In this document: positions 10,872 through 19,972 of the stretch, piece by piece | How the letters are laid out: every line of letters starts with the position of its first letter | How positions within the stretch are numbered: position 1 is the stretch's first letter | From: Symbiodinium natans | Lineage: Eukaryota > Sar > Dinophyceae > Suessiales > Symbiodiniaceae | Reading direction: 5' to 3' | Assembly (NCBI GenBank): GCA_905221605.1 | Contig: CAJNDS010002501.1 | Span: 113,501 to 177,500, forward strand | DNA: 64,000 bases | Translations under genes and position numbers: made by a program | The notes under the pieces: model-generated | Seen by the model: only the letters and a program-made list of their open reading frames with translations | What the model was told of the DNA's origin: nothing | Database searches by the model: none

Positions 10872-11197
10872 ACCTTCAACAGCTCAAAACGAAGATAGGA
10901 ACGACTTGGGATACCTTCAACTCTGTAATAATTTTGACCTAATTTGTTTTCAATGCTTTCTATGGTATAAATATTTTGGCTGTAATTTCCCACTCTTTCT
11001 TTTTCATTTGGTTTTCGCTTCCTAAATATCTTAACCTCGTCTCCTACATTTAGTTCAGGATAAACGCGGTTCTTTTTGCCCTTCATCGTTAAATTTAGTT
11101 TCACTTTGAATTGGTTACTGGGTTTTCGGGCTTCTTTCGGCGTAAATCCCGTGGCCGAGTGCTTCATTTGATTATTATAGGTTAATAATATTTCTAA

Positions 11198-11200
11198 TAT
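11198..11200. repeat. TAT target duplication, left of foldback element
   Basis: TAT before ATCAAGGG. Excision that leaves one TAT rejoins the integrase codons in frame, which supports this boundary over alternatives shifted by 1-2 nt. Confidence 0.75.
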
Positions 11201-13054
11201 ATCAAGGGGGTTTGTAAAAATGACTTTGAACTTTTTTCGACTTTGGGTTTCTGGTTGGGGGGGGGGGGGGGGGTTGAAAAGTTCTGCATCTAGAGGTTGT
11301 GCTCGTGGAGCCTGGGGTCTAGAAGGTTATGAGGCTATGGGTTCAGGGGTTTGGAGATGCTTTTTGATGATGTAGGGCGGGTAGAAGGGCTTCAAAGAAG
11401 GGGGATGCTTGAGGGGCTTCAGGGTGTCGAGTTTGGGACCGGGCTGCCGGGTTAAGGGAGTAGGGAATTGCAGCGGCTGCCGGCTGCCACGCATTGAACC
11501 CTTTCCTTTGCAGGCCCGGTCTGCAGAATCTCCCGGCTAGAACCTTTCCCCTGAATAATTCGAAAGGCATACCCCATCCGCCTTGCCACCCTCTAGCAGC
11601 CTCAACCCGGTGTGGGACTCAAACGTCTTTACAATTGCGGGGCCTGTTGCTTCCAGTGTAGAGCCCGTTTGGGGGGGGGAGGTCACGGCCTGTGGTTTGG
11701 TCCGCCCCTTATACGGTGCATGCTGTTGCATCAGACAAATTTGAGAACACATCCCATTGGAGCTGGCAGTCTTTGTGCGGATTTGAATCCTTCCCGTGGG
11801 ACTTGGAGACGGGCATGGCCGGATTTGAATCCGAGCGTGGGCCTTGGAAGGAAGAAAAAGGAAGGACAAGTGAAGAGACTGACTTCCATGTGCAAGGCCA
11901 GTGTTTGGAAACCACCGGGCTTGTACGCTCGGATTTGAATCCGGCTGTACAAACACTGGGCCCCGCCGGGCGAAGGGCCCCTCCCTTGGAAGGAAGAAAA
12001 AGGAAGGACAAGTGAAGAGAATGTGCAAGGCCAGTGTTTGGAAACCACCGGGCTTGCACGCTCGGATTTGAATCCGGCTGTACAAACACTCGGCCCCACC
12101 GGGTGAAGGATCCTCCCCGGGAGGGGCCTTCACCCGGCGGGGCCCAGTGTTTGTACAGCCGGATTCAAATCCGAGCGTACAAGCCCGGTGGTTTCCAAAC
12201 ACTGGCCTTGCACATGGAAGTCAGTCTCTTCACTTGTCCTTCCTTTTTCTTCCTTCCAAGTTTCACGCTCGGATTCAAATCCGACCATGCCCGTTTCCAA
12301 AGCCATGACCGTTTCCAAGTCCCACGGGAAGGGGGAAGGATTCAAATCCGGCCATGCCTTTGTAGAGCCGGATTATAATCCGAGCGCGCAAGCCCGGTGG
12401 TTTCCAAACACTGGCCTTGCACATGGAAGTCAATCTCTTCACTCGTCTTTCCTTTTTCTTCCTTCCAAGTCCCAAGCTCCGATTCAAATCCGGCCATGCC
12501 CGTTTCCCAAGCCATGACAGTTTCCAAGTCCCACGGGAAGGGGGCAGGATTCAAATCCGGCCATGCGTTTGTAGAGCCGGATTATAATCTGAGAGCGCAA
12601 GCCCGGTGGTTTCCAAACACTGGCCTTGCGCATGGAAGTCAGTCTCTTCACTTGTCCTTCCTGTTTTTTCCTTCCAAGTCCCACGCTCGGATTCAAATCC
12701 GGTCATGCCCGTTTCCAAAGCCATGACCGTTTCCAAGTCCCACGGGAAGGGGGAAGGATTCAAATCCGCCATGCCTGTGTCCAAGATTCAAACCCGGGCT
12801 TTCCCGTTTCCAAGTCCGACGGGAAGCTTTAAATCCGAACATTCCCACGCCGTGTTTTTCCAAAGATGTCCTTCCCGACTGAATGAAGAAAGGGTTGAAC
12901 TGCATATAGCAGCACCCACTCCTACGGAAACCTCCATACAGGCGCCCCTGCAGAACCATGAATGACCATCAGTGGTTTTGCCTTTGCTATTTCTCCCCAC
13001 ACAGAAAGCCAAAGTCGAAAAAAGTTCAAAGTCATTTTTACAAACACCCTTGAT
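11201..13054. mobile_element. Non-autonomous foldback transposon inside the integrase
   Basis: 1,854 bp with 53-bp terminal inverted repeats (two mismatches) beginning ATCAAGGG, flanked by TAT direct repeats at 11198-11200 and 13055-13057. The interior is GC-rich and host-like, unlike the virus. It contains a large imperfect palindrome centred near 12115 (arms about 11775-12110 and 12120-12345) and then direct 209-bp repeats. No transposase is visible and open frames inside are repeat artefacts, so mobility would need a transposase in trans. A 3-bp duplication is compatible with PIF/Harbinger- or CACTA-type transposases, but the ends do not identify the family. Confidence 0.88.
12191..12780. 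repeat. 209-bp tandem repeats in the foldback element
   Basis: GTTTCCAAACACTGG recurs at 12191, 12400 and 12609, spaced exactly 209 bp, giving nearly three units. Each carries ATTCAAATCCG boxes, and two junctions carry the palindrome CGGATTATAATCCG or a variant. Inverted copies fill 11775-12110. Confidence 0.85.
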
Positions 13055-13057
13055 TAT
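13055..13057. repeat. TAT target duplication, right of foldback element
   Basis: Direct copy of 11198-11200, directly after the CCCTTGAT end of the insertion. Confidence 0.75.
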
Positions 13058-13661
13058 GTAGTCTGGCCATTGGATGTTTTGTTTTCCTTTCTTTTCATCC
13101 GCTTCAACCCTCTTATACAACATATCTTTAAAAGTTCTGATGGCTCTTTCGCTAAAATTTGGGTGCGCCCTCGTTCTATGATGTTCTATGTTCTCATCCT
13201 TCAAATACTTTTGTATTGCCTCCTTGTTCAATGCGCCTTCATCGTCCGTATAAATTATGCGAGGTTTCTTACCCATCTTATTTAAACATTCAATCATTCC
13301 ACTCGCTACATCTCCTTCTTGTTTGCCTTTTATCGGCACTACATACATGAACTTATCAAAAACATCAATCATTAAAACACCTACCCTAAACTTTTGTTCA
13401 TCCAAATCGTTTATAAAAAAACAAATCCATCTGATACTCGTAGGCAGAATGAGGGGCGATAAAACTGTTTTGGCCTACCGGCTTTCTTTTTTGTTCAACA
13501 TTCTTTCTAAAAAACTCGTTAATATCGCCCATTGTTATAGTTTTGTCCTTCTCCCGTGCTTCCGCTAGTGTTCTGGATTTACTGCCAAACCCCGCTCTAT
13601 CAAAATATACATCATTAATAATTTTCTGCTTCTCGCTCATATAAATAAGTAACAAAAAATA

Positions 13662-13688
13662 ATGATTTAATATAATTAATTAAATCAT
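13662..13688. terminator. 3' hairpin of the 13693-14007 gene
   Basis: Perfect 10-bp stem ATGATTTAAT/ATTAAATCAT with a 7-nt loop, directly beyond the minus-strand stop at 13693 and just upstream of the integrase start. Confidence 0.55.
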
Positions 13689-13692
13689 CATT

Positions 13693-14007
13693 TTATACAG
13701 CATTGGGCATAATCACTTTGTATTCGTTCATATCGTATTTTGGAGCTCCGCGCTTCTTCCCGCTAGGTTTCTTATCCATAATGATTTTGTTAATTTGCGT
13801 GGGAGTCAAATCTTCTTCACTTAAGCTATTCTCCGCTATGTATTCCTTAAGCTTCTTCTTCTGGTTGTGCCTTAAACTTGCCTCGCGCTTCTTCAGCATA
13901 AATTGCTCGTCTTCTTTCCTCTTGTTATAATAAAGCCGTTGATACAAAGCCAGTTGTTGCTTAATCTCGTCCATTGTCATATCCTCGGGACTTTTAAAAT
14001 GTGTCAT
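13693..14007 (-). CDS. Unknown 104-aa basic coiled-coil protein
   Basis: No family recognised. The protein is rich in Lys, Glu and Gln. Residues 10-60 look helical (MDEIKQQLALYQRLYYNKRK) and a basic stretch KKPSGKKRGAPKY lies near the C-terminus, which could bind DNA. It lies between integrase and polymerase in the same direction as the integrase, so a role in replication or integration is possible but not shown. A clean stop with a hairpin beyond it supports a real gene. Confidence 0.65.
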   Translation of the reverse strand: MTHFKSPEDMTMDEIKQQLALYQRLYYNKRKEDEQFMLKKREASLRHNQKKKLKEYIAENSLSEEDLTPTQINKIIMDKKPSGKKRGAPKYDMNEYKVIMPNAV

Positions 14008-14117
14008 ATTACTATACTATATATTTATACTATTTCTTTAAATAAGTTTCTAAACATAACACGAAAATCTTTAGAAAAAGTATTTAAAAAGAAAATTTAA
14101 TTTATATTGTAATTATA

Positions 14118-16454
14118 TTGTATATGAGCAAAAATATTAAGCGTAACACGAGAGCACTACAAACAACCTACGACAACTACAAAAATCGCCTCACACAAGG
14201 CACCAGAGAAAAAATACAAAATCTAATTAACTTTTATGAAGACCGTAAAATAGCCCAATTCACCACCGCGGACAATCTAATCAGACAGTTTATAACCGCA
14301 AAAACCGACAAACAAAAAACGAAAGCAAACACAGCATACGACAAAATCCACGACAAACACCACGACAAAGAACCACTCGGGCAACGAATGCGGGAAGCAA
14401 AGAAGGAAAACAAAAGACGAAATAGCACCAGCATCTACTCTATAGATGTAATGTTTTATAAATTAATGTTAGAAAAAGACAACGCTATTAAAACCGCCTT
14501 CAAAGACCACAAAGGCCGACCTTTAATTTATTTTTGGAAAGAACCTAAAAGCGCAAATGTAACATCCACCAGATACATAGAGGACTTGGTGGGGAAACGA
14601 ATTTTTAGATATGATAAGGAAACTAAAAACACATTTACAAAGTTAATGGATACACTCAACACAGACGCAGTTTTAGAAGATGACCTATATCATACATCGC
14701 AATATATGGAATGTATTCAAATTAAAAGCCTTGAAAAAGTAGATGGTGATACAGACTTTAAGCCGGAACAGGAGAAACTAACAAATACCGCCAATTTAAG
14801 TATGTATAACATCTACATTCAAACGCCTTTAGACCCCGAGTTTGAAACCTTTAAAGAAGCGATAAATGTAAAGCATTACAAAGAAAACGAGTGCTGGTTT
14901 AACACTATAACCGATTGGTATAAGGATACGCTAATGGGCGAAAAAAGACGAGAGAAGAACAGATTAACAAAAGAAAGTATGTTAAAACTGATGAATAAAA
15001 CCGAAGAGGATTTTAAAACGAACGGGGCATCAATACAAGATATGGTGCCGGTGTTTGAACACTACGGCATTCAAGTAAGGATATTTAACTCATTCATAAA
15101 GCCGATATTCAAATACTCACCAACTAAATACAACCACCATATACCAACATTATACGCCCTAGTTAAAAATAATCATATCTACACAGCAAACGACAACCTA
15201 CAAATGTTAAGGCAGATGGTGGCAATCCGCGAGAATCAAGATGTATCAGTTAAGGCTTCCCCAGATTACCACATAAACGAAAATGACGAACCCACTGAAT
15301 GTAAAATGATACAGTCATTAGATGACCTTAAGAAATTCAGAGAAAAAGACGATTATACGCTAATATATGATGGTAATGATTTAACCCATTTGTTTTACGA
15401 AAGCAAGATGGCAGGGTATGAACCGCAAATCCAGTTTAGTGGGTGTATCGTTTCCGATTTGTATTTCAAATTCTACATTAAAAAGAAGAGCATAAGATAC
15501 AGGATTAAAACACAAAATCTAGTGACGAGCTCAGTTGATGGAACTATAACAGTAAGGACGGAACAGATTTATAACAACATGTCTAAAGCAATGTATGAAT
15601 TCAATAAGGCATTATTTAATCCCTTACATAAATCCTATTACAACGAAACCGATATACAAATTCTTAAGGAGTGCCGAACAATCCCGCCAGTGGGAGAAAT
15701 GAATAAATCCTACAAGGTGTTTAACCAAAGAACCGAGAAATACGACAAATACGGGTTTATGCCTGAAACCACCACCGAAATAGATGTAAGAAAAGCTTAC
15801 ACCCACGCCTTCAACCAAATTACCGAGATTCCCGTCTTTAAGCAGTTTGATATATGGAAGCATTTCAATTACAAAACCCACGATTACAGTAAGTTTCACG
15901 AACTGACTTTGTTTTTAGTTAAACCTAAAGAACAAGCGCTATTTTTTAATAAGACACATTGTTTAGTCTATGGTAAGTTTCTAAAGCACTACGCCGACAA
16001 ATGCGAAATCTTACATTACAAAGAACCTTCTAGAGTGTATAAGGTGAATTACACAAAGCTTATTAAACAGTTATGGGCAACCGAAATATCAGACCACTTC
16101 CCAGAAGATGCTAAAATCAAGAAGCTTATAGCAAATGTAAATTTTGGATTGCTAGAGAAGGGAACGAACAAATCTTCAAAAAGCTTTGCCTTTGACGGTT
16201 TAAGGGAAGCATTGTATTATCAACAAGAAGTGGGCGGAAAAATTAATAAAATCACCGGATACGACGAAGACGACAAGGAATTGGACAGAAAATATTACTG
16301 CTTAACAGTGACCGATAGAGTGGCATTAAGAAACGGATATACTTACATAAAGGAGTTACTTCTACAAATCCATAACCATAAAATACAAGAGGATTATACA
16401 AATTTAATTAAAATGGAGTTGATGTATGGAGTGTTAAAACAGATGCCTTTGTAA
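14118..16454 (+). CDS. Family B DNA polymerase (frame broken at motif C)
   Basis: 778 residues to the stop, though the gene should continue. Motif A is TEIDVRKAYTHAF (Asp near residue 556). Motif B is KKLIANVNFGLLEKG (about residues 665-685). Motif C appears only after a frame change at about 16431-16440, where the other frame reads KTDAF and runs on into the helicase at 16568 without a stop. Removing one GT of a GTGT-like run, or a -1 slip on TTAAAAC, would join them. An N-terminal module around Cys 258 (NECWFNTI) to His 352 (NNHIYTAN) has the look of an OTU-like cysteine-protease fold; this is a guess. No 3'-5' exonuclease motifs were found. The likely start is MSKN, 14124. Polymerases of this class in PLVs are thought to be protein-primed. 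Confidence 0.82.
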   Translation: MYMSKNIKRNTRALQTTYDNYKNRLTQGTREKIQNLINFYEDRKIAQFTTADNLIRQFITAKTDKQKTKANTAYDKIHDKHHDKEPLGQRMREAKKENKRRNSTSIYSIDVMFYKLMLEKDNAIKTAFKDHKGRPLIYFWKEPKSANVTSTRYIEDLVGKRIFRYDKETKNTFTKLMDTLNTDAVLEDDLYHTSQYMECIQIKSLEKVDGDTDFKPEQEKLTNTANLSMYNIYIQTPLDPEFETFKEAINVKHYKENECWFNTITDWYKDTLMGEKRREKNRLTKESMLKLMNKTEEDFKTNGASIQDMVPVFEHYGIQVRIFNSFIKPIFKYSPTKYNHHIPTLYALVKNNHIYTANDNLQMLRQMVAIRENQDVSVKASPDYHINENDEPTECKMIQSLDDLKKFREKDDYTLIYDGNDLTHLFYESKMAGYEPQIQFSGCIVSDLYFKFYIKKKSIRYRIKTQNLVTSSVDGTITVRTEQIYNNMSKAMYEFNKALFNPLHKSYYNETDIQILKECRTIPPVGEMNKSYKVFNQRTEKYDKYGFMPETTTEIDVRKAYTHAFNQITEIPVFKQFDIWKHFNYKTHDYSKFHELTLFLVKPKEQALFFNKTHCLVYGKFLKHYADKCEILHYKEPSRVYKVNYTKLIKQLWATEISDHFPEDAKIKKLIANVNFGLLEKGTNKSSKSFAFDGLREALYYQQEVGGKINKITGYDEDDKELDRKYYCLTVTDRVALRNGYTYIKELLLQIHNHKIQEDYTNLIKMELMYGVLKQMPL

Positions 16455-16567
16455 TTAGGCACGAGCACTTAAGCAAGGCGAAGAAAGCAATAACATTTAA
16501 CGGTAACATCGGAGGATGGAGACACGAAAAAGGTAAGTCAATAATCCCACCAACAGAGCAACGCAAA

Positions 16568-17971
16568 ATGAAAGAAAACATATTAACAACTATACCAGAA
16601 TATACCAACGAAACACTAGAAATTAAAGACGAGTGGGACACCGAAAGCATAGCAAAACAAATAACTCAAAAGAGCCCGCTTATTATAAGAAGTAAATACG
16701 CAGGGGGTGGGAAGTCGCACATCGCCAAGCATTTTAGCAAGCTAGGTTATAAAACATTGTTTGTAGTCCCGCAGAACAGCTTATCGCAAAATATAGACGA
16801 TGAAGCAATCACTACAAATAAATTCTTTGCTATTCCTGTTGGCGACGGGGAGAAACTACCAGAGTTTGACCATAGTAAATTTAACTGTATAGTGTTTGAC
16901 GAGATTTATATGAATAGTTTATATATCTTAAATAGGATTAGAGAGTTCGTTAAAAGCAATCCTGATAAAATCATTATAGGCGCCGGAGATGTTAAGCAAC
17001 TGCCACCGATTGAAGACCTAACTAATACCAGAAAGCCCGATGAATACGCCGACGACTGTATCAACCAAATATTTAAATACACTATGATGCTTAAGGTTTG
17101 TAAGAGACTAGGGGCTAAAGATGACCCAAAAGCAAATGAGAACCGCAACACCTTAAACCGTATGTATGACGACATGTGGATAAACCGCATTCCTATAACC
17201 GAATTTGTAAGGAAATATTTTAAAACGACTGCCGACCTAATGGCGTCCGAGAAGAACATAGCATATACCAACATAAGATGTAAATATGTATCCAACTACA
17301 TAAGAAGCAACCTAGGTAAAACTGATAAATACGAAGTAGGGGAAACGCTTATATGTAGGAAATATAAGAAGGTTGGAAACACTAAGTTTAATGTTAATTA
17401 TCGGTTTAAAATAGTTAATATATCAGGCAATGTAGTTACTTTAGAGAACATAAAATCAAAAGATAGATACACCACCGACATTTACACTTTAGATAATAAT
17501 TTTAGATACGACTACTGCGCCACTTGTCATTCTGCGCAGGGGGCATCAAGCAAAGGCAAAATAACAATCCACGAATGGGAGAAGTTATATTTGGTAAGCC
17601 GTGAATGGATATGGTGCGCCTTAACGAGAAGCACTGATTTTAATGATGTTTTGTTTTACGAAGGCGCTACTAACAATGGAGAGCTAAACGAAGAAAATTT
17701 ACACCGATATTTAACAAATAAAATTAAAAACTATAAGCTACAAGATGAGGCGAAGAATAGAACAATAGATGAGACTAAATATGTTGATACCGAATGGTTT
17801 ATGAAGAGGTTAAACGGAAACTGCCAGAACTGTGGTTGTCGCTTTGAGTTTGATATAAGTAACGGATACTTAACTAATAATATAACTGCTCAGAGACTAA
17901 ACAATGAAGTCCCGCATTATAAAGAGAACTGCGAGGCTTGGTGTAAGTTATGTAATTGCTCGGCGAAATAA
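16568..17971 (+). CDS. SF1 helicase with C-terminal HNH-like zinc module
   Basis: 467 aa from the first Met, but this frame is open from about 16409, so it is probably the C-terminal half of a polymerase-helicase fusion. Walker A is YAGGGKS (44-50), Walker B CIVFDE (107-112), motif III GDVKQLPP (140-147), motif V CHSAQG (about 320) and motif VI WCALTRS (about 348). The set matches SF1 Pif1/RecD/Dda-type DNA helicases. The last 55 residues have CQNCGC, then QRLNN, H, N and a CKLCN pair, an HNH/treble-clef pattern that may be nuclease or purely structural. Its role is to unwind DNA ahead of the attached polymerase. It ends at a hairpin shared with the convergent gene at 18005. Confidence 0.85.
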   Translation: MKENILTTIPEYTNETLEIKDEWDTESIAKQITQKSPLIIRSKYAGGGKSHIAKHFSKLGYKTLFVVPQNSLSQNIDDEAITTNKFFAIPVGDGEKLPEFDHSKFNCIVFDEIYMNSLYILNRIREFVKSNPDKIIIGAGDVKQLPPIEDLTNTRKPDEYADDCINQIFKYTMMLKVCKRLGAKDDPKANENRNTLNRMYDDMWINRIPITEFVRKYFKTTADLMASEKNIAYTNIRCKYVSNYIRSNLGKTDKYEVGETLICRKYKKVGNTKFNVNYRFKIVNISGNVVTLENIKSKDRYTTDIYTLDNNFRYDYCATCHSAQGASSKGKITIHEWEKLYLVSREWIWCALTRSTDFNDVLFYEGATNNGELNEENLHRYLTNKIKNYKLQDEAKNRTIDETKYVDTEWFMKRLNGNCQNCGCRFEFDISNGYLTNNITAQRLNNEVPHYKENCEAWCKLCNCSAK

Positions 17972-18000
17972 TTACTAAAAAAAGTTTTTAATAATTATTT
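17966..18000. terminator. Bidirectional hairpin between convergent genes
   Basis: 16-bp arms 17966-17981 and 17985-18000 with one mismatch and an AAG loop. It spans the helicase stop and precedes the stop of the minus-strand gene, so it can end both transcripts. Confidence 0.65.
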
Positions 18001-18004
18001 CTTT

Positions 18005-18871
18005 TTATTTATTAAAACCATAATCTATTGTTGATGCTACACTTGTTGAACTACTTAAAACTGTTGATGGTCGCGCGCTGTTGCTACTTCTTCTTGAACT
18101 ATGGACGCTGTGAGGTGGCGAACTTCTTACACTTTGAGGTCTTGAACTTTGAACGCTTTGCGGTGGAGTTACGACGAACTTACGTTCGTCATTAGACCCG
18201 CTGGGTGTAACTGTTTGATGAACTGGTAGCGCTGGATTACTTGAACGCCTTGACGATGAAGATGAACTACTGGATTGCGGAGGCGTTGGATTATTCTTAT
18301 TACTTGCTTGCGCTTCTTCATTTTCTTCCTCTTCTTCATCTTCATTAGCACCACCACCAAAACTAAAAAACTCTCTTAATCTTCTTAAGTCGTCGCGTAG
18401 TCCGCGAGGCTCGTTCCTCGCGTCCATAATTTGACTTCTTTGTTGTGGTTGTGATGACTGACTTGAACTACTACGACTGACATTATTAGGTAGCCCGCTA
18501 GGCATTGAACTAGGTTCTGACGGTTCGCGAATGCCTCGCGAGTTCTGCGAAGCGTCCGATGGCGATGAGATACTGTTCTGTTTCAGCATAAACCTAAATG
18601 TTTGTGTCATTTTGTTTCTTCTATCCTTTAACAAACTTTCATAATCTTTAATTTCACTATCAAATATCCACCCTATACCTTCAAAATCTGGATAATCTGC
18701 TAAAACTCCCTTTTCTGCTGTTGTTATGCCACTTTCTCGTATATCTTCAACGTCATAACCTGTAGTGTCTAAAAATGGGTTATACATACCTTTAATATAA
18801 ACATCATCATCGGATGCTCTCCTTTTCCTTTTTGGTAGTTTATCTTTATATAAATTTAGTTGTTTATACAT
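18005..18871 (-). CDS. Unknown 288-aa protein with Ser/Pro-rich disordered tail
   Basis: No family recognised. Residues 1-110 look ordered, with a basic patch KLPKRKRR near residue 14 and aromatic/acidic segments (DYPDFEGIGWIFDSE). From about 115 on it is Ser-, Pro-, Asn- and Gln-rich with an acidic run (EDEEEEENEE) and repeated SSRPQSVRSSPPHSV-like units, so it is probably disordered. It is last in a five-gene minus-strand cluster starting with the penton gene (21865), with only 21 bp to the next gene, suggesting a virion or assembly role. The Ser tail could be a phosphorylation region. Confidence 0.7.
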   Translation of the reverse strand: MYKQLNLYKDKLPKRKRRASDDDVYIKGMYNPFLDTTGYDVEDIRESGITTAEKGVLADYPDFEGIGWIFDSEIKDYESLLKDRRNKMTQTFRFMLKQNSISSPSDASQNSRGIREPSEPSSMPSGLPNNVSRSSSSQSSQPQQRSQIMDARNEPRGLRDDLRRLREFFSFGGGANEDEEEEENEEAQASNKNNPTPPQSSSSSSSSRRSSNPALPVHQTVTPSGSNDERKFVVTPPQSVQSSRPQSVRSSPPHSVHSSRRSSNSARPSTVLSSSTSVASTIDYGFNK

Positions 18872-18892
18872 ATATTATAAGATAAGAAAAAT

Positions 18893-19936
18893 TTAAGTTC
18901 CTGTCATCGCACCTATTGCTCCCTTTACTACACCCTTTCCTACTTCTTGTAATCCTGCCGAAAGCGCAGATGATGCCGCCGACCCTGCGCTCGCTAGGAA
19001 TTGACGAACAACGCCACCTCCTCGTCTTTTCTTCATATCCTTCCACTCTTTCACTTTCCGGTTTATCTTTTGTTGGTTTGCCATTGTTTGCCACTCGCCA
19101 CTATTCATATGACCTTGAATAATACCTGATAAATACACTTTCTGTCTCATATCGTTGGGTTCGTCTTCAACTCCTTGAATAACATCAGGCGTTAATAAAT
19201 CACGATAGAACAACTGAAAAAGTATGCCATCAACTGTTATTCTATCATCTGTTAAGATGCTTTGAGCGTTATTATTAAAACTGAATACGCCCCTTTCATG
19301 AGATGTTAATCCTTCGTATTCGTCGTCTGGTATTAATTCTTCTGTTGATACATCGCCTTCTTCTGGTGGTGTTTCTAGTCGTGGCATATTTAATAAACCT
19401 GTAAATCCACGATTTAACATGTTATGAGTAAGTGTATCGTTTAACCTATTTACTGCTTGACTATGACGTTGTCCCACCTCTTGTTGTCGTTGCTCTGTTT
19501 GTCTTCTTCTTTGCTCTGGTTCTCTTGCTAGGTATGTTCTAAAATCTACATCTGAACCTATTGATTGTGGCGTAACCATTCCCGAGTCCCCCTGAACTGT
19601 TTCAATGGGTGTAGCACTTCCTGAATTGTTGTGGCGTTGCTCTAAATGAAATGTTTGTCCGTTTTGTTGTGACTGTCGTTGTAGCATCATCTGACGCATT
19701 TGTCTATCCATTATTCGGTTTTGTTGTTCCTTTAATAATTCAACATGGTCGGCACCATCAAAGAAACTACCTTGCGGACTGTTCCTAAATTGCGTTGCCG
19801 TTCTGTCTGGGAATGGTCTTAATAGTTGTTGGTCTTCACTGATTAAACCTAAAATCTCGTTGAATGTAGGTTTTCTCTTGAGTCCATATTTTTGATAAGG
19901 GTTTATTAACTCAAATCTTGCTGTTTTAGTTGTCAT
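18893..19936 (-). CDS. Unknown 347-aa putative virion protein
   Basis: No family recognised. The N-terminus is conserved-looking (FELINPYQKYGLKRKPTFNEI). The middle is Gln/Arg-rich (about 75-180) with probable coiled coil. The last 40 residues are a small-residue amphipathic segment (RQFLASAGSAASSALSAG...GVVKGAIGAM), which could insert in or disrupt a membrane. A TCTA motif lies 19 nt upstream of the start (19956-19959, minus strand), shared with capsid genes. Position in the penton cluster and this motif suggest a late, particle-associated protein. Confidence 0.7.
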   Translation of the reverse strand: MTTKTARFELINPYQKYGLKRKPTFNEILGLISEDQQLLRPFPDRTATQFRNSPQGSFFDGADHVELLKEQQNRIMDRQMRQMMLQRQSQQNGQTFHLEQRHNNSGSATPIETVQGDSGMVTPQSIGSDVDFRTYLAREPEQRRRQTEQRQQEVGQRHSQAVNRLNDTLTHNMLNRGFTGLLNMPRLETPPEEGDVSTEELIPDDEYEGLTSHERGVFSFNNNAQSILTDDRITVDGILFQLFYRDLLTPDVIQGVEDEPNDMRQKVYLSGIIQGHMNSGEWQTMANQQKINRKVKEWKDMKKRRGGGVVRQFLASAGSAASSALSAGLQEVGKGVVKGAIGAMTGT

Positions 19937-19955
19937 TAGTTTATATAAATATATT

Positions 19956-19959
19956 TAGA
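19956..19959 (-). promoter_or_regulatory. TCTA late-type motif, 347-aa gene
   Basis: TCTA on the minus strand, 19 nt before the ATG at 19936; the longest spacer of the set. Confidence 0.35.
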
Positions 19960-19972
19960 TTAATATTTTTAT

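Larger units (their letters stand above)
10868..13655 (-). pseudogene. Retrovirus-type integrase (rve/DDE), disrupted
   Basis: The integrase is split into three minus-strand pieces. The N-terminal part (13398-13655) has its likely start at MSEKQ, 13640. The catalytic core starts about 13405 and carries MIDVF, YTDDEG and the NFSERAIRTFK glutamate, the D,D-E set. The C-terminal part (to 10868) has TYNNQMKHSATGFTP and an SH3-like tail with VGDEVKIF. Two lesions are seen: a 7-base homopolymer (13415-13421) shifts the frame between parts 1 and 2, and a 1,854-bp transposon (11201-13054) separates part 2 from part 3. Removing the insert plus one TAT copy leaves parts 2 and 3 in frame, so it inserted into an intact gene. 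This enzyme family integrates Polintons and PLVs and makes 5-6-bp duplications, consistent with CAAAG. Confidence 0.9.

Noticed and set aside
11343-12965. Many 60-220-residue open frames with repeated SDSNPAMP/WFPNTGLAH-like segments
   Set aside because: They are six-frame translations of the 209-bp repeats and their inverted copies inside the foldback element.
13415-13421. Programmed -1 frameshifting in the integrase
   Set aside because: The shift needed is +1 (or -2) and the codons at the run do not form the usual slip arrangement; a homopolymer change is simpler.
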